Notes: generated from the sequence alone by a model not told the origin. A stretch of 34,768 nt of DNA from Flavobacteriaceae bacterium (GCA_002862705.1 PKDU01000056.1:1-34768); one strand, 5' to 3'; positions 1 through 11,711 are shown, counted from the stretch's first letter. Translations and numbers: made by a program.

Positions 1-2399
<2,399 letters not shown>

Positions 2400-2419
2400 T
2401 TTGGTTAAATGTATTTCTG

Positions 2420-2427
2420 CAAAATTA
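2420..2427 (-). promoter_or_regulatory. Candidate -7 element for carA-eno
   Basis: Reads TAATTTTG on the minus strand, matching the Bacteroidota -7 consensus TAnnTTTG, 20 bases before the carA ATG. It sits just downstream of the rplQ terminator, where a new promoter would be needed. No clean TTTG is found 19-21 bases upstream, because that stretch is occupied by the terminator hairpin. Start-site use is therefore inferred. Confidence 0.5.
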
Positions 2428-2431
2428 ACAC

Positions 2432-2463
2432 AAAAAAAAGGATAAACCAGTGGTTTATCCTTT
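2432..2463 (-). terminator. Intrinsic terminator at the end of the ribosomal protein operon
   Basis: A perfect 12-bp inverted repeat (2437-2448 with 2452-2463, AAAGGATAAACC on the minus strand) closes over a 3-base loop. On the minus strand it is followed directly by a run of eight T (2432-2439, partly shared with the stem). This is a classic Rho-independent terminator placed 28 bases after the rplQ stop. It separates the ribosomal block from carA-eno. Confidence 0.88.
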
Positions 2464-2491
2464 GATTTATTAAAAGGCTATTAAAAACGTA

Positions 2492-3091
2492 TTATGCCTT
2501 GTTTTCTTCTTCTGAAGATGATGCCTCATCAGCTTCTTCTGCAGTGGTTTCAGCAGCGGGTGCAGCTTCGGCAGCAGGTGATTCAGTGGCGGCTTCAGGA
2601 GCAGCTTCAGGTGCAGCTTCTTGGGCCTCAGGCGCATCAGTAACTACTTCTGCTGCTACTTCAGCGGGTGCTGCTTTTTTAGCACCTCTACGTCTAGATT
2701 TTTTCTTCTTTGGCTTATCGGTCTCATATACTTCATTGAAGTCTACCAGCTCGATTAATGCCATATCAGCATTGTCTCCTAGCCTGTTTCCAAGTTTGAT
2801 GATGCGGGTGTAACCACCTGGGCGATCGCCAACTTTCTCAGAAACGATACGAAACAGTTCGGTTACGGCATACTTATTACGCAAAGCGCTAAAAACAACA
2901 CGACGGTTGTGTGTGGTGTCTTCTTTTGAACGCGTAACAAGCGGCTCAACAAATTGTTTCAAGGCCTTGGCCTTGGCTACTGTCGTATTGATACGTTTGT
3001 GCTCAATTAGCGAAGATGCCATATTGGCAAGCATCGCTTTTCTGTGGGTATTTGTACGCCCCAAGTGGGCAACTTTCTTTCCGTGTCTCAT
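2492..3091 (-). CDS. rplQ: 50S ribosomal protein L17 with long charged C-terminal tail
   Basis: Large-subunit protein near the polypeptide exit tunnel. Residues 1-122 are the conserved L17 fold (starts [12 protein letters not shown]). The protein is 199 residues against about 127 in E. coli. The extra C terminus is bipartite: a Lys/Arg patch at 127-139, then an Ala/Glu/Pro-rich acidic tail at 140-199. The DNA for that tail contains imprecise repeats of GCAGCTTC (about 2560-2630). An extended L17 tail is a known tendency in this phylum; its function is unknown. It is the last gene of the main operon, 20 bases after rpoA and just before the terminator. Confidence 0.97.
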   Translation of the reverse strand: MRHGKKVAHLGRTNTHRKAMLANMASSLIEHKRINTTVAKAKALKQFVEPLVTRSKEDTTHNRRVVFSALRNKYAVTELFRIVSEKVGDRPGGYTRIIKLGNRLGDNADMALIELVDFNEVYETDKPKKKKSRRRGAKKAAPAEVAAEVVTDAPEAQEAAPEAAPEAATESPAAEAAPAAETTAEEADEASSSEEENKA

Positions 3092-3111
3092 GATGAATAG
3101 CTATTGCGACC

Positions 3112-4104
3112 TTAGTCTTTATCCAGTTTGTATTTAGCCAAGTCCATTCCGAAGTTAAGGCCTTTGGCAACTACCAATTCCTCAAGTTCAGTAAGTGATT
3201 TTTTACCGAAGTTTCTAAACTTCATCAAATCACTTTTGTTAAAGGAAACCAAATCGCCAAGCGTGTCTACTTCAGCTGCTTTTAGGCAGTTCAGTGCACG
3301 CACAGACAAATCCATATCGATAAGTTTTGTCTTAAGCAGTTGACGCATGTGTAATGACTCTTCGTCATAGGTTTCTGTTTCAGCAATTTCATCGGCCTCT
3401 AGTGTTATGCGCTCGTCAGAGAACAGCATAAAGTGATGGATCAGTGTCTTTGCAGCTTCAGTCAATGCATCTTTTGGATGAATAGAACCGTCTGTTATGA
3501 TTTCGAAAATCAACTTTTCGTAATCTGTTTTTTGCTCTACGCGGAAGTTTTCAATCGTGTATTTCACGTTTTTTATCGGCGTGTAAATGGAATCAATAGC
3601 AATAGTTCCAATAGGCGCAGTTGCTTTTTTGTTTTCCTCTGCAGGAACGTAACCACGTCCTTTTTCAATGGTAAACTCAAAGTTAAGCTGAACGCTTTCG
3701 TCCATATTACATATAACCAATTCTGGATTAAGTACTTGGAAACCAGAGATAAACTTCTGTAAATCACCAGCTGTAAGTTGCTTTTGTCCTGATATAGCTA
3801 CACTAACTGATTCGCTATCAACAGAGTCGATTTGTTGTTTGAAACGAACTTGCTTAAAGTTCAAAATCATTTCTGTTACGTCTTCCACTACTCCAGGGAG
3901 CGTTGAGAATTCGTGATCAACCTTGTCGATGCGAACAGAAGTAATCGCGAAACCTTCGAGCGATGCAAGCATCACACGACGTAGTGCGTTTCCAACCGTT
4001 AGCCCATACCCCGGCTCTAGTGGACGAAATTCGAATTTACCTTCGAATTCGTCTGAGTCAATCATGATTACCTTATCTGGTTTTTGAAAATTAAATAGTG
4101 CCAT
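3112..4104 (-). CDS. rpoA: DNA-directed RNA polymerase subunit alpha
   Basis: Scaffold for RNA polymerase assembly and contact point for UP elements and activators. The start is placed at 4104 ([11 protein letters not shown]). The frame extends back to an ATG at 4131, but that would overlap rpsD by 23 bases and add nine residues that do not fit the family N terminus. With this start the protein has 330 residues. The N-terminal dimerisation domain includes NALRRVML (about 39-46). The C-terminal helix-hairpin-helix domain is at about 261-316 ([10 protein letters not shown] ... FGKKSLTEL). It follows rpsD by 4 bases, as in alpha operons. Confidence 0.96.
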   Translation of the reverse strand: MALFNFQKPDKVIMIDSDEFEGKFEFRPLEPGYGLTVGNALRRVMLASLEGFAITSVRIDKVDHEFSTLPGVVEDVTEMILNFKQVRFKQQIDSVDSESVSVAISGQKQLTAGDLQKFISGFQVLNPELVICNMDESVQLNFEFTIEKGRGYVPAEENKKATAPIGTIAIDSIYTPIKNVKYTIENFRVEQKTDYEKLIFEIITDGSIHPKDALTEAAKTLIHHFMLFSDERITLEADEIAETETYDEESLHMRQLLKTKLIDMDLSVRALNCLKAAEVDTLGDLVSFNKSDLMKFRNFGKKSLTELEELVVAKGLNFGMDLAKYKLDKD

Positions 4105-4108
4105 AGGA

Positions 4109-4714
4109 TTATTTTGAATACAATTCGACAATTAGTTGCTCCTTTATGTTTTCTGTGATTTGCTCACGGGTAGGAACTGAAACCAGTGTGCCTTCAAGCG
4201 TTGCATCGTTCCATGACAACCACTCTAAATCGTGACTGGCAACAGAAAGAGAACGCTCTATTACTTCAAGCGATTTGGATTTTTCACGAACGCCAATCAC
4301 ATCACCAACTTTTACGTGACACGAAGGAATGTTCATGATTTCTCCATTTAAAGTTATGTGGCGGTGCCCCACAAGTTGGCGGGCAGCGCTTCTAGTTGGT
4401 GCAATACCTAAGCGGTATACCAAGTTATCTAAGCGTGACTCACAAAGTTGTAGTAACACTTCACCTGTTACGTCCTTACTAGCATTAGCTTTAAGAAAAA
4501 GATTGCGGAACTGACGCTCTAAGATACCATAGGTAAATTTTGCTTTTTGCTTTTCCATTAACTGGATTGCATATTCCGATTTTTTGGGTCTACGGCGGTT
4601 ATTTCCGTGCTGTCCAGGAGGATAATTACGCTTTTCGAACGACTTGTCTTCGCCGAATATAGCTTCGCCAAACTTACGGGCGATTTTTGTCTTTGGACCA
4701 GTATATCTTGCCAT
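4109..4714 (-). CDS. rpsD: 30S ribosomal protein S4
   Basis: Primary 16S rRNA binder that nucleates 30S assembly and helps form the mRNA entry channel. It has 201 residues, the expected size, starting [18 protein letters not shown]. The central S4 RNA-binding domain has [11 protein letters not shown] and [13 protein letters not shown] at about 90-130. In other bacteria S4 represses its own operon. Here a 56-base spacer with a foldable element lies just before the gene (see 4731-4760), which could serve that purpose (inference). Confidence 0.98.
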   Translation of the reverse strand: MARYTGPKTKIARKFGEAIFGEDKSFEKRNYPPGQHGNNRRRPKKSEYAIQLMEKQKAKFTYGILERQFRNLFLKANASKDVTGEVLLQLCESRLDNLVYRLGIAPTRSAARQLVGHRHITLNGEIMNIPSCHVKVGDVIGVREKSKSLEVIERSLSVASHDLEWLSWNDATLEGTLVSVPTREQITENIKEQLIVELYSK

Positions 4715-4730
4715 ATTATAAAAATTAAGT

Positions 4731-4760
4731 GCTGGGAATTAAGGTCAATCCTTCGCCAGC
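4731..4760 (-). promoter_or_regulatory. Candidate RNA hairpin upstream of rpsD
   Basis: In the rpsK-rpsD spacer (4715-4770) the minus-strand RNA can form an outer 5-bp stem (GCTGG with CCAGC). An internal loop (CG opposite AATTC) leads to an inner 4-bp stem AAGG/CCTT with a 5-base loop. It ends 16 bases before the rpsD start. It is not followed by a T run of terminator type. S4 autoregulation is known in E. coli and B. subtilis, so a leader-type role is plausible but unproven. Confidence 0.4.
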
Positions 4761-4770
4761 GGGGTTAGTA

Positions 4771-5154
4771 TTAAACTCTACGTCTTTTTGGTGGACGACA
4801 TCCGTTATGCGGCATAGGCGTCACGTCAACTATTTCGGTGACTTCAATGCCACCATTGTGAAGGGTTCTAATCGCTGACTCGCGTCCGTTACCGGGTCCC
4901 TTTACAAATACTTTTACCTTTCTAAGGCCTGCTTCCTGTGCTACTTTAGCAGCATCTTCAGCTGCAAGTTGTGCAGCATAAGGTGTGTTTTTCTTTGAGC
5001 CTCTAAAGCCCATCTTACCTGCAGAAGACCATGAAATCACCTCACCTTTGTTGTTGGTTAGCGATACAATGATATTATTAAACGATGCGTTAATGTGGGC
5101 TTCGCCAAAGGCTTCCACCACAACTTTACGCTTTTTTGAACTTGATTTTGCCAT
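4771..5154 (-). CDS. rpsK: 30S ribosomal protein S11
   Basis: Platform protein of the small subunit that lines the mRNA exit near the Shine-Dalgarno helix. It has 127 residues. The conserved core contains [19 protein letters not shown] and [19 protein letters not shown]. The tail [18 protein letters not shown] is diagnostic for S11. Gene order rpsM-rpsK-rpsD-rpoA-rplQ is that of the alpha operon. There is a 12-base gap after rpsM. Confidence 0.98.
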   Translation of the reverse strand: MAKSSSKKRKVVVEAFGEAHINASFNNIIVSLTNNKGEVISWSSAGKMGFRGSKKNTPYAAQLAAEDAAKVAQEAGLRKVKVFVKGPGNGRESAIRTLHNGGIEVTEIVDVTPMPHNGCRPPKRRRV

Positions 5155-5166
5155 CTGTTGACTACT

Positions 5167-5541
5167 TTATTTAGTTACTTTCTTTTTGTTAGCAACTGTC
5201 TTGCGTTTTCCTTTACGTGTTCTCGAGTTATTCTTGGTGCGTTGACCACGGAGTGGTAAACCGACACGGTGACGAATACCTCTAAAAGAACCGATGTCCA
5301 TCAATCGCTTGATGTTCAATTGGGTTTCCGAGCGAAGTTCACCTTCAATCTTAAATGAAGCAACAGCATCACGGATACGACCAATTTCGTCGTCATTCCA
5401 TTCGTTTACTTTTTTGCTTTCGTCAACACCAGCAATAGCCAAAATTTCTTTAGCACGGCTGCGTCCAATCCCATATATATAGGTTAGCGAAATGACGCCT
5501 CTTTTTTGTTTAGGAATATCTACTCCAGAAATTCTAGCCAT
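5167..5541 (-). CDS. rpsM: 30S ribosomal protein S13
   Basis: Head protein of the 30S subunit that contacts the P-site tRNA and forms bridges to the large subunit. It has 124 residues, starting [26 protein letters not shown]. It shows the helix-hairpin-helix and the basic extended C terminus ([22 protein letters not shown]) that reaches the decoding site. It begins two bases after the rpmJ stop. Confidence 0.98.
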   Translation of the reverse strand: MARISGVDIPKQKRGVISLTYIYGIGRSRAKEILAIAGVDESKKVNEWNDDEIGRIRDAVASFKIEGELRSETQLNIKRLMDIGSFRGIRHRVGLPLRGQRTKNNSRTRKGKRKTVANKKKVTK

Positions 5542-5543
5542 AA

Positions 5544-5660
5544 TTATCCTTGTCTTTGTTTAAACCTAGGGTTCTTTTTGTTAATTACGTATAAGCGTCC
5601 ATTGCGACGTACAATCTTGCAGTCGGCGCTTCTTTTTTTAAGTGATGCTCTTACTTTCAT
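5544..5660 (-). CDS. rpmJ: 50S ribosomal protein L36, zinc-free type
   Basis: A short gene of 38 residues that begins [19 protein letters not shown] and ends [13 protein letters not shown]36 binds 23S rRNA near the peptidyl-transferase side of the large subunit. Only one cysteine remains (Cys14). The zinc ribbon CxxC...C/H ligands of the C+ type are missing, so this is the zinc-independent C- form. It lies between infA (3-base gap) and rpsM (2-base gap), its usual place. Confidence 0.96.
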   Translation of the reverse strand: MKVRASLKKRSADCKIVRRNGRLYVINKKNPRFKQRQG

Positions 5661-5663
5661 ATC

Positions 5664-5879
5664 TTAATATCTAAATGTGATGCGTGCCTTTGTTAAATCA
5701 TAAGGCGACATCTCTAACTTTACTTTATCACCAGGAAGGAGCTTAATATAGTGCATGCGCATCTTTCCAGAAATATGTGCCGTTACCACGTGACCGTTTT
5801 CCAACTCCACGCGAAACATCGCGTTGGAAAGCGCTTCAATGATTTGACCATCTTGTTCTATAGCTGCTTGCTTTGCCAT
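5664..5879 (-). CDS. infA: Translation initiation factor IF-1
   Basis: Binds the 30S A site during initiation together with IF-2 and IF-3. It has 71 residues forming an S1/OB-fold. It shows the family sequence [19 protein letters not shown], then [18 protein letters not shown] and a basic end with [14 protein letters not shown]. The start overlaps the secY stop by one base (TAATG), which favours coupled translation. Confidence 0.98.
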   Translation of the reverse strand: MAKQAAIEQDGQIIEALSNAMFRVELENGHVVTAHISGKMRMHYIKLLPGDKVKLEMSPYDLTKARITFRY

Positions 5880-7237
5880 TAGTTTCCTGCTGTTTTATTT
5901 CGTTTACTACCTGTTTTCATTAAGCCATCATAATGACGGTTCAACAAATACGCATTGATTTGCTGAATGGTATCAATCGCCACACCTACCATAATAAGAA
6001 GGGAAGTTCCTCCGTAGAATAACGCCCATCCTTGTTGCATCCCAAACAAGTGGTACACCACTGCTGGTAACACGGCCACGGCTGCCAAAAACAGCGAGCC
6101 CGGGAAGGTAATTTGCGACATAATGCGATCTAGGAAGTCTGCCGTTTCTGTGCCTGGACGAACACCAGGAACAAAACCACCACTTCGCTTTAAGTCATCA
6201 GCCATCTTGTTGGTCGGAACCGTAATAGCTGTATAGAAATAGGTAAAGACAATAATCAAGACGGCAAACAATACGTTGTACCAAAGTCCGAATATGTCCG
6301 AAAAAGAAGCTTGTAACCATTGTCCCACACCACTATCAGAACCCAAAAGGCTTCCCATAGATGAAGGAACAAACATCAATGCTTGTGCAAATATGATGGG
6401 CATTACACCAGAAGCGTTTAGCTTGAGTGGTATGTACTGACGTGCGCCAATTTGGTTTTTGTCAATGCCGCCAGAAGCAGTTCTACGTGCATACTGGACA
6501 GGTATCTGACGTACCGCCATTACCAATAGGATACAAATGGCATTTATTCCAATCCATACCATAGTTTCTATTACGATAACAATGGGACCTCCGTTGTTTT
6601 CGGTAACTCTTGAAACAAATTCTTGTGCAAAAGACATGGGTAATATAGCTACAATACCTACAGTAATCAATAGTGAAATACCGTTTCCGATACCTTTGTC
6701 GGTTATCTTCTCACCCAGCCACATCGCAAAGATGGTTCCGGTTACAAGTATGATAACAGACGGGACCATAAAACCAAGTCCTTTTCCAAGTACAAAAGCA
6801 GACTCAGGAACACCAAGTGCGCCCAGCGAGTATAAATAAGCAGGCGCTTGGAAAACACAAATAGCAATAGTCAGCCAACGCGTAATTTGATTGATTCTAC
6901 GACGACCACTCTCACCCTCCTTTTGCAATTTTTGTAAATACGGAATGGCAATTCCCATAAGCTGCACAACAATAGAAGCAGAAATATAAGGCATGATTCC
7001 CAACGCAAAAACAGATGCATTGGCAAAGGCACCACCTGTAAACATGTTTAACACGCCAAGCAGTCCACCTCCACTGGTTTTGCTTGTTAATTGAGAAAGT
7101 TGAACAGGGTCAATTCCAGGCAATACTACCTGAGCACCGATACGGTAAACTACAAGAAATCCAAGGGTAATCAAGATACGGTTCTTGAGTTCCTCTATTT
7201 TCCAAATATTCGCTAAGACCTCTATTAATCTTTTCAT
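5879..7237 (-). CDS. secY: Preprotein translocase subunit SecY
   Basis: Forms the protein-conducting channel of the Sec translocon in the inner membrane; all exported proteins in this window with signal peptides would use it. It has 452 residues with ten predicted hydrophobic segments. Signatures include the [15 protein letters not shown] segment after TM1/plug and the C5 loop with [19 protein letters not shown]. The N terminus is preceded closely by rplO (stop at 7238, start at 7237). Its place between rplO and infA fits the spc operon; adk and map, often found here in other phyla, are absent. Confidence 0.98.
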   Translation of the reverse strand: MKRLIEVLANIWKIEELKNRILITLGFLVVYRIGAQVVLPGIDPVQLSQLTSKTSGGGLLGVLNMFTGGAFANASVFALGIMPYISASIVVQLMGIAIPYLQKLQKEGESGRRRINQITRWLTIAICVFQAPAYLYSLGALGVPESAFVLGKGLGFMVPSVIILVTGTIFAMWLGEKITDKGIGNGISLLITVGIVAILPMSFAQEFVSRVTENNGGPIVIVIETMVWIGINAICILLVMAVRQIPVQYARRTASGGIDKNQIGARQYIPLKLNASGVMPIIFAQALMFVPSSMGSLLGSDSGVGQWLQASFSDIFGLWYNVLFAVLIIVFTYFYTAITVPTNKMADDLKRSGGFVPGVRPGTETADFLDRIMSQITFPGSLFLAAVAVLPAVVYHLFGMQQGWALFYGGTSLLIMVGVAIDTIQQINAYLLNRHYDGLMKTGSKRNKTAGN

Positions 7238-7693
7238 TTATTCAATCGTAATGGCTTCTCCTCCAGCTGCTTCTATAGCTGCCTTTGCAGTTGCAGTAAA
7301 TCTGTGGGCGCTCACCTTGAGCTTGGCAGATAGTGTACCACGGCCTAAAATTTTAATCAAATCGTTTTTGCCTACCAAACGCAATTGGATCATGGCTTCT
7401 TGGTCAACTTTCGTTTTGATTTTTTTAGCATCGGCTAGTTCTTGGAGTTTGTCCAAGTTGATACCTGCATATTCTTTTCTGTTGATATTGGTAAAGCCAA
7501 ACTTAGGCACACGGCGTTGTAAGGGCATTTGTCCTCCTTCAAAACCAATTTTCTTGGAATAACCAGAACGAGATTTGGCTCCTTTGTGACCACGTGAAGC
7601 GGTACCACCAGTACCAGAACCTTGACCTCTACCTAGACGTTTGCTTGCGCCTTTAACCGAGCCTTTAGCAGGCTTTAAATTTCCTAATTCCAT
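7238..7693 (-). CDS. rplO: 50S ribosomal protein L15
   Basis: Large-subunit assembly protein. It has 151 residues with the glycine- and basic-rich N terminus typical of L15 (RLGRGQGSGTGGTASRGHKG, then EGGQMPLQRRVPKFGF). The C-terminal domain ends AIEAAGGEAITIE. It directly abuts secY on one side and rpmD on the other (1-base gap). Confidence 0.98.
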   Translation of the reverse strand: MELGNLKPAKGSVKGASKRLGRGQGSGTGGTASRGHKGAKSRSGYSKKIGFEGGQMPLQRRVPKFGFTNINRKEYAGINLDKLQELADAKKIKTKVDQEAMIQLRLVGKNDLIKILGRGTLSAKLKVSAHRFTATAKAAIEAAGGEAITIE

Positions 7694-7694
7694 A

Positions 7695-7874
7695 TTAAAC
7701 GTTTTGGACAGTTACCAAATGTTTTATTTTATTAACCATACCCTTGATGGTGGCTGTATCTTCATGTTCAACAACCTGACCAATCTTGTGTAAACCAAGA
7801 GCAGCAAGTGTGCGTTTCTGATCCTCAGGACGCTTGATGTTGCTCTTTACTTGTGTAACTTTAATCTTTGCCAT
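7695..7874 (-). CDS. rpmD: 50S ribosomal protein L30
   Basis: A short gene of 59 residues: begins MAKIKVTQVKSNIKRPEDQK, then TLAALGLHKIGQVVEH, and ends KHLVTVQNV. This is the standard bacterial L30 length and sequence pattern; the IKR(P)xxQKxTLxxLGL block is diagnostic. It sits between rpsE (2-base gap) and rplO (1-base gap), as in spc operons. Confidence 0.97.
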   Translation of the reverse strand: MAKIKVTQVKSNIKRPEDQKRTLAALGLHKIGQVVEHEDTATIKGMVNKIKHLVTVQNV

Positions 7875-7876
7875 GC

Positions 7877-8401
7877 TTATCCATTAAAAACTTTATCAAG
7901 TGAAATACCACGTTGCTTGGCAACAGTGTTGGCATCGCGTAATTGTAACAATGCGTCAAAAGTAGCCTTCACCACGTTGTGAGGGTTTGAGGAGCCTTGA
8001 GATTTTGACAATACATTGTGAACACCCACGGCCTCTAGTACGGCACGAACTGCACCCCCTGCAATAACTCCAGTACCATCAGATGCTGGTTGAAGATACA
8101 CACGGGCACCGCCGTATTTCCCTTTTTGCTGGTGTGGAAGTGTTCCCTTGTTAATAGGGATACGTACCAAATTCTTTTTGGCGTCTTCAACAGCTTTGGA
8201 AATGGCTTCAGCAACTTCTTTCGATTTTCCTAAACCTTGTCCAACAACACCGTTTTCGTCACCTACAACAACAATTGCAGAAAAGCCAAAGGCACGTCCT
8301 CCTTTTGTTACTTTGGTAACTCGTTGTACACCAACCAAACGATCTTTGAGATCTAGTCCACCTGGTTTTACAAATTCTACGTTTTTATAATCTTGATACA
8401 T
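7877..8401 (-). CDS. rpsE: 30S ribosomal protein S5
   Basis: Small-subunit protein that contributes to decoding accuracy and mRNA helicase activity at the entry tunnel. It has 174 residues. The N-terminal double-stranded RNA-binding domain carries [23 protein letters not shown]-like sequence (about 34-55). The C-terminal domain has [25 protein letters not shown]-like sequence. Gap to rplR is 2 bases. Confidence 0.98.
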   Translation of the reverse strand: MYQDYKNVEFVKPGGLDLKDRLVGVQRVTKVTKGGRAFGFSAIVVVGDENGVVGQGLGKSKEVAEAISKAVEDAKKNLVRIPINKGTLPHQQKGKYGGARVYLQPASDGTGVIAGGAVRAVLEAVGVHNVLSKSQGSSNPHNVVKATFDALLQLRDANTVAKQRGISLDKVFNG

Positions 8402-8403
8402 AC

Positions 8404-8760
8404 TTAAAATTTTAGTCCTGCTTCTCTTGCACCGTCAGCTAGTGACTTTACACGTCCATGATATAAATATCCTCCACGGTCAAAACGAATGGAAGAGATA
8501 CCAGCAGCTAATGCTTTTTGGCCAATCAGCTTTCCTACTTCTTGCGCGAGTTCAATTTTTGTTCCACTATGCTTTTCAAGTTCCTTATCGCGAGATGAAG
8601 CAGCCGCTAGGGTTACTCCAGTTTCATCGTTAACGATTTGCGCATAAATTTCTTTATTGCTTCTAAACACAGACATACGCGGCATAGCTGCTGTGCCAAG
8701 AACAGTGTCTCGGAAGCGCTTCTGTATGCGTTGTCTACGTTGGGTTTTTGTCATTTTCAT
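8404..8760 (-). CDS. rplR: 50S ribosomal protein L18
   Basis: Binds 5S rRNA together with L5 and attaches it to the 50S subunit. It has 118 residues. The conserved blocks are [18 protein letters not shown] and the C-terminal [24 protein letters not shown]. The start could be the ATG at 8760 or, two codons later, at 8754; both give a normal protein and the family N terminus (TKTQRRQRI) is kept. Confidence 0.97.
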   Translation of the reverse strand: MKMTKTQRRQRIQKRFRDTVLGTAAMPRMSVFRSNKEIYAQIVNDETGVTLAAASSRDKELEKHSGTKIELAQEVGKLIGQKALAAGISSIRFDRGGYLYHGRVKSLADGAREAGLKF

Positions 8761-8771
8761 ATCCCTAATGC

Positions 8772-9314
8772 TTATGCAGATTTACCTGCTTTTCTTCTAA
8801 TTTGTTCTCCTACAAACTTCACACCTTTTCCTTTGTATGGTTCTGGCTTACGGAAACCGCGAATTTTCGCTGCAATAGATCCGACCAATTGGTTGTCGTA
8901 TGAACTGAGTTTGATGATGGGGTTTTTACCTTTTTCCGATATCGTCTCAACCTTAACTTCGCTTGGAATTTCAAACACAATATTGTGGGAAAAACCAAGT
9001 GCGAGATCAAGTTTTTGACCTTGGTTGCTGGCACGATACCCTACACCGACCAATTCTAATTCTTTTGTAAATCCAACAGAAACACCGGTAACCATATTGG
9101 CAACAAGCGCACGATACAAACCGTGCTTGGCTCTGTGAGGCTTACTATCCGAAGGACGTGAAACCAACAATTGACCATCTTCATGCGCAATGCTAACATC
9201 GCTGTACGTTTGTGTCAATTCACCTAGTTTCCCTTTAACGGTAATCACACCAGGTTGGATGTCAACTGTGACGCCTTCTGGAACTACTATAGGATTATTA
9301 CCAATTCTTGACAT
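8772..9314 (-). CDS. rplF: 50S ribosomal protein L6
   Basis: Located at the base of the L7/L12 stalk near the factor-binding site. It has 180 residues with the two repeated L6 domains. It starts [19 protein letters not shown] and carries the signature [18 protein letters not shown] close to the C terminus, followed by [13 protein letters not shown]. It lies 14 bases after rpsH. Confidence 0.98.
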   Translation of the reverse strand: MSRIGNNPIVVPEGVTVDIQPGVITVKGKLGELTQTYSDVSIAHEDGQLLVSRPSDSKPHRAKHGLYRALVANMVTGVSVGFTKELELVGVGYRASNQGQKLDLALGFSHNIVFEIPSEVKVETISEKGKNPIIKLSSYDNQLVGSIAAKIRGFRKPEPYKGKGVKFVGEQIRRKAGKSA

Positions 9315-9328
9315 AATTCAAATTTTTA

Positions 9329-9727
9329 TTAGTGAACGTAACAAATTACCTCACCACCTACGTTTTCTTTTTTCGCTTGCTTTCCAGTCATGACGCCATG
9401 CGACGTAGATACGATAGCGGTACCCAAACCATTTAGTACACGGGGAATATCTCCAGAAGAAGCATATTGACGCAAACCAGGTGTACTGATTCGCTGTAAT
9501 TTTTTGATTACAGGTTCTTTGGTAAGACGGTCGTATTTCAAAGCAATTTTGATGCTTTTTTGGACGGTATCGTCTTCCACCTTATAACTAAGGATATAGC
9601 CTTGGTCAAATAAAATCTTTGTGATTTCTAGCTTCAGTTTTGAAGCAGGAATCGAAACCACGCGGTGACCGGCGCTGTTTGCGTTACGAACGCGTGTTAA
9701 ATAATCTGCAATTGGATCTGTATTCAT
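9329..9727 (-). CDS. rpsH: 30S ribosomal protein S8
   Basis: Central-domain 16S rRNA binder and, in E. coli, the autoregulator of the spc operon through the rplE start region. It has 132 residues, starting [21 protein letters not shown]. The C-terminal signature is [27 protein letters not shown]-like, ending EVICYVH. No obvious S8-type binding hairpin was recognised near rplE in this window. Confidence 0.98.
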   Translation of the reverse strand: MNTDPIADYLTRVRNANSAGHRVVSIPASKLKLEITKILFDQGYILSYKVEDDTVQKSIKIALKYDRLTKEPVIKKLQRISTPGLRQYASSGDIPRVLNGLGTAIVSTSHGVMTGKQAKKENVGGEVICYVH

Positions 9728-9739
9728 AATTCTTTTTGT

Positions 9740-10009
9740 TTACCAGCTCGCTTTTTTAACTCCCGGGATTAAACCTTTATTCGCCATTTCTCTAAACATA
9801 ACACGAGAAAGACCAAATTGACGCATATATCCTTTCGGACGTCCCGTAAGCTTACAACGGTTGTGGCCGCGTACAGGAGATGCATTTTTTGGTAATTTTT
9901 GCAACGCTTCATAATCGCCAGCTGCTTTTAAGGCAGCACGCTTATCCGCATATTTAGCGGCTAGTTTTGCTCTTTTGACCTCACGGGCCTTCATTGATTC
10001 TTTTGCCAT
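9740..10009 (-). CDS. rpsN: 30S ribosomal protein S14, zinc-free type
   Basis: Head protein of the 30S subunit. It has 89 residues, starting [20 protein letters not shown] and carrying the signature [24 protein letters not shown]. Only one cysteine is present, so the zinc-binding CxxC...CxxC ribbon of the short C+ form is absent. This is the longer C- form. It lies one base after rplE. Confidence 0.97.
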   Translation of the reverse strand: MAKESMKAREVKRAKLAAKYADKRAALKAAGDYEALQKLPKNASPVRGHNRCKLTGRPKGYMRQFGLSRVMFREMANKGLIPGVKKASW

Positions 10010-10010
10010 A

Positions 10011-10562
10011 CTAGTTTTTCTTAAAGGGCATGCCCAATTCGTTTAACAATGATTTAGCTTCTTTATCGGTATTAGCCGATGTTACAAAGGTAATATCCAT
10101 ACCTGCAATCTTGTGCACCTTATCGATGTCGATTTCAGGAAAGATAATTTGTTCTTGGATACCCAAGTTATAGTTGCCACGGCCATCAAAACCATCAGCT
10201 TTCACGCCTTGAAAGTCACGTACACGTGGAAGTGCCGCCGTAACCAAGCGATCAAAAAATTCGTACATCTTGTCTCCGCGTAGGGTAACTTTTACACCAA
10301 TGGGCATTCCCTTACGGAGTTTGAATGAGGCAACATCTTTCTTAGAAAGGGTTGACAATGCTTTTTGGCCTGAAATCATGGTGAGTTCATCCACTGCATG
10401 ATCTACAAGTTTTTTGTCGGCAACGGCTGCCCCAACACCACGGCTCAGCACTATCTTTTCAAGTTTAGGGACTTGCATGATGTTGCTGTAACCGAACTCT
10501 TCTGTTAGTCGTGTTGTAATACGGTCTTTGTATTCCGATTTAAGTCTAGGTATATAACTCAT
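10011..10562 (-). CDS. rplE: 50S ribosomal protein L5
   Basis: Part of the 5S rRNA particle; contacts P-site tRNA and S13 in the central protuberance. The start is placed at 10562 ([15 protein letters not shown]), giving 183 residues. The frame extends upstream to 10595, but that would overlap rplX and add eleven residues foreign to the family. Signatures include [22 protein letters not shown] and [10 protein letters not shown]-like text ([15 protein letters not shown]). It follows the rplX stop by one base. Confidence 0.96.
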   Translation of the reverse strand: MSYIPRLKSEYKDRITTRLTEEFGYSNIMQVPKLEKIVLSRGVGAAVADKKLVDHAVDELTMISGQKALSTLSKKDVASFKLRKGMPIGVKVTLRGDKMYEFFDRLVTAALPRVRDFQGVKADGFDGRGNYNLGIQEQIIFPEIDIDKVHKIAGMDITFVTSANTDKEAKSLLNELGMPFKKN

Positions 10563-10563
10563 G

Positions 10564-10875
10564 TTAAATAGCTTCATTGGTTTTACGTGATACACGTACT
10601 TTCTTACCGTCTTCCATGCGATATCCGATTCGAGTGGTCTGCCCTTCTGCCGTTAACAAGGAGAGGTTAGAAATAGCAATAGGTGCTTCATTTTCTATGA
10701 TTCCCCCTTGTGGGTTTTGTGCATTGGGTTTGGTGTGACGTTTTACAACATTCACGCCCGAAACAATCGCTTTGTTTTTTTCGCGGATTAGCGTAACTAT
10801 TTCGCCTTCCGTCCCCTTGTGGTCTCCCGCAATGACACGAACTTTATCTCCGTTTTTAAATTTTATCTTACTCAT
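10564..10875 (-). CDS. rplX: 50S ribosomal protein L24
   Basis: Assembly initiator of the large subunit that sits at the exit tunnel. It has 103 residues with a KOW motif at the N terminus ([20 protein letters not shown]). The central [23 protein letters not shown] block is typical of L24. It is packed between rplN (2-base gap) and rplE (1-base gap). Confidence 0.98.
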   Translation of the reverse strand: MSKIKFKNGDKVRVIAGDHKGTEGEIVTLIREKNKAIVSGVNVVKRHTKPNAQNPQGGIIENEAPIAISNLSLLTAEGQTTRIGYRMEDGKKVRVSRKTNEAI

Positions 10876-10877
10876 AA

Positions 10878-11246
10878 TTATAGTACTTCAGGAGCTAATG
10901 AGATTATTTTCATAAACTGTCGATCACGTAGCTCACGAGCGACAGGGCCAAAAACACGCGTACCGCGCATTTCGCCTTGTGCATCTAGTAAGACACATGC
11001 GTTTTCGTCAAATCGGATATATGACCCATCTGGACGACGAATTTCTTTTTTGGTACGCACAACAACCGCAGTAGATACCTGTCCTTTTTTGACGGATCCA
11101 TTGGGTGTTGCTTCCTTGACCGTAACGACTATTTTATCGCCAATAGAAGCGTAACGACGCTTTGTACCTCCCAACACACGGATGGTGAGTACTTCTTTGG
11201 CGCCAGTGTTGTCGGCTACTTTAAGTCTTGATTCTTGTTGTAACAT
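10878..11246 (-). CDS. rplN: 50S ribosomal protein L14
   Basis: Interface protein of the large subunit that contacts 16S rRNA in bridge B8. It has 122 residues, starting [20 protein letters not shown]. It contains [20 protein letters not shown] and ends [28 protein letters not shown]-like, all diagnostic. The ATG overlaps the rpsQ stop by one base (TAATG). Confidence 0.98.
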   Translation of the reverse strand: MLQQESRLKVADNTGAKEVLTIRVLGGTKRRYASIGDKIVVTVKEATPNGSVKKGQVSTAVVVRTKKEIRRPDGSYIRFDENACVLLDAQGEMRGTRVFGPVARELRDRQFMKIISLAPEVL

Positions 11247-11503
11247 TATTTAGCTCTTTCAATAATTTCAACCAAACGCCAGCACTTTGATGCGCTCATG
11301 GGGCGTGTTTCCATAATTTTTACCGTATCTCCGATGTTGCAATCGTTGGTTTCATCGTGAGCGACGTATTTCTTTGTCTTTAAAACAAATTTCCCATACA
11401 TCGGGTGCTTAACGCGTTTTACTTCAGAAACAACAATAGACTTCTGCATTTTGTTGCTCGTTACAACGCCAATACGTTCTTTACGTAAATTTCTAGTTTC
11501 CAT
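11246..11503 (-). CDS. rpsQ: 30S ribosomal protein S17
   Basis: Primary 16S rRNA-binding protein with an OB fold. It has 85 residues. It starts [20 protein letters not shown] and carries [23 protein letters not shown], the family signature. It lies one base after rpmC and overlaps rplN by one base. Confidence 0.98.
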   Translation of the reverse strand: METRNLRKERIGVVTSNKMQKSIVVSEVKRVKHPMYGKFVLKTKKYVAHDETNDCNIGDTVKIMETRPMSASKCWRLVEIIERAK

Positions 11504-11504
11504 A

Positions 11505-11702
11505 TTATGCTTGCTCTAAAGTTCTTTTTGTGAGTTCTGTTTTGATTCGTGCAATGGTTCTACGCTGCTTACGCAAAGAAAGTGGATTCTCTAGGGGCGA
11601 TAATACATGTGTAGCACGTGCACTTTCGTAGCTTTTTTGAAAAGCAGCTAGCTTTTCGTTTAGCTCCTCAACCGATGACTCATTAATTTCTGTTTGTTTC
11701 AT
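11505..11702 (-). CDS. rpmC: 50S ribosomal protein L29
   Basis: Small helical protein at the tunnel exit, part of the docking site for SRP and trigger factor. It has 65 residues forming two helices, with [20 protein letters not shown] and a C-terminal [19 protein letters not shown] segment typical of L29. It sits in the usual rplP-rpmC-rpsQ order. Confidence 0.97.
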   Translation of the reverse strand: MKQTEINESSVEELNEKLAAFQKSYESARATHVLSPLENPLSLRKQRRTIARIKTELTKRTLEQA

Positions 11703-11711
11703 AACTACTTC

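Noticed and set aside
2499-2813. Ser/Ala-rich open frame antisense to the rplQ tail
   Set aside because: It is the complement of the low-complexity Ala/Glu tail of L17; no start context or family match.
4105-4131. Upstream-extended start of rpoA
   Set aside because: It overlaps rpsD and adds residues not seen at the family N terminus; [11 protein letters not shown] at 4104 fits better.
10563-10595. Upstream-extended start of rplE
   Set aside because: The eleven extra residues overlap rplX; MSYIPRLK at 10562 is the expected start.
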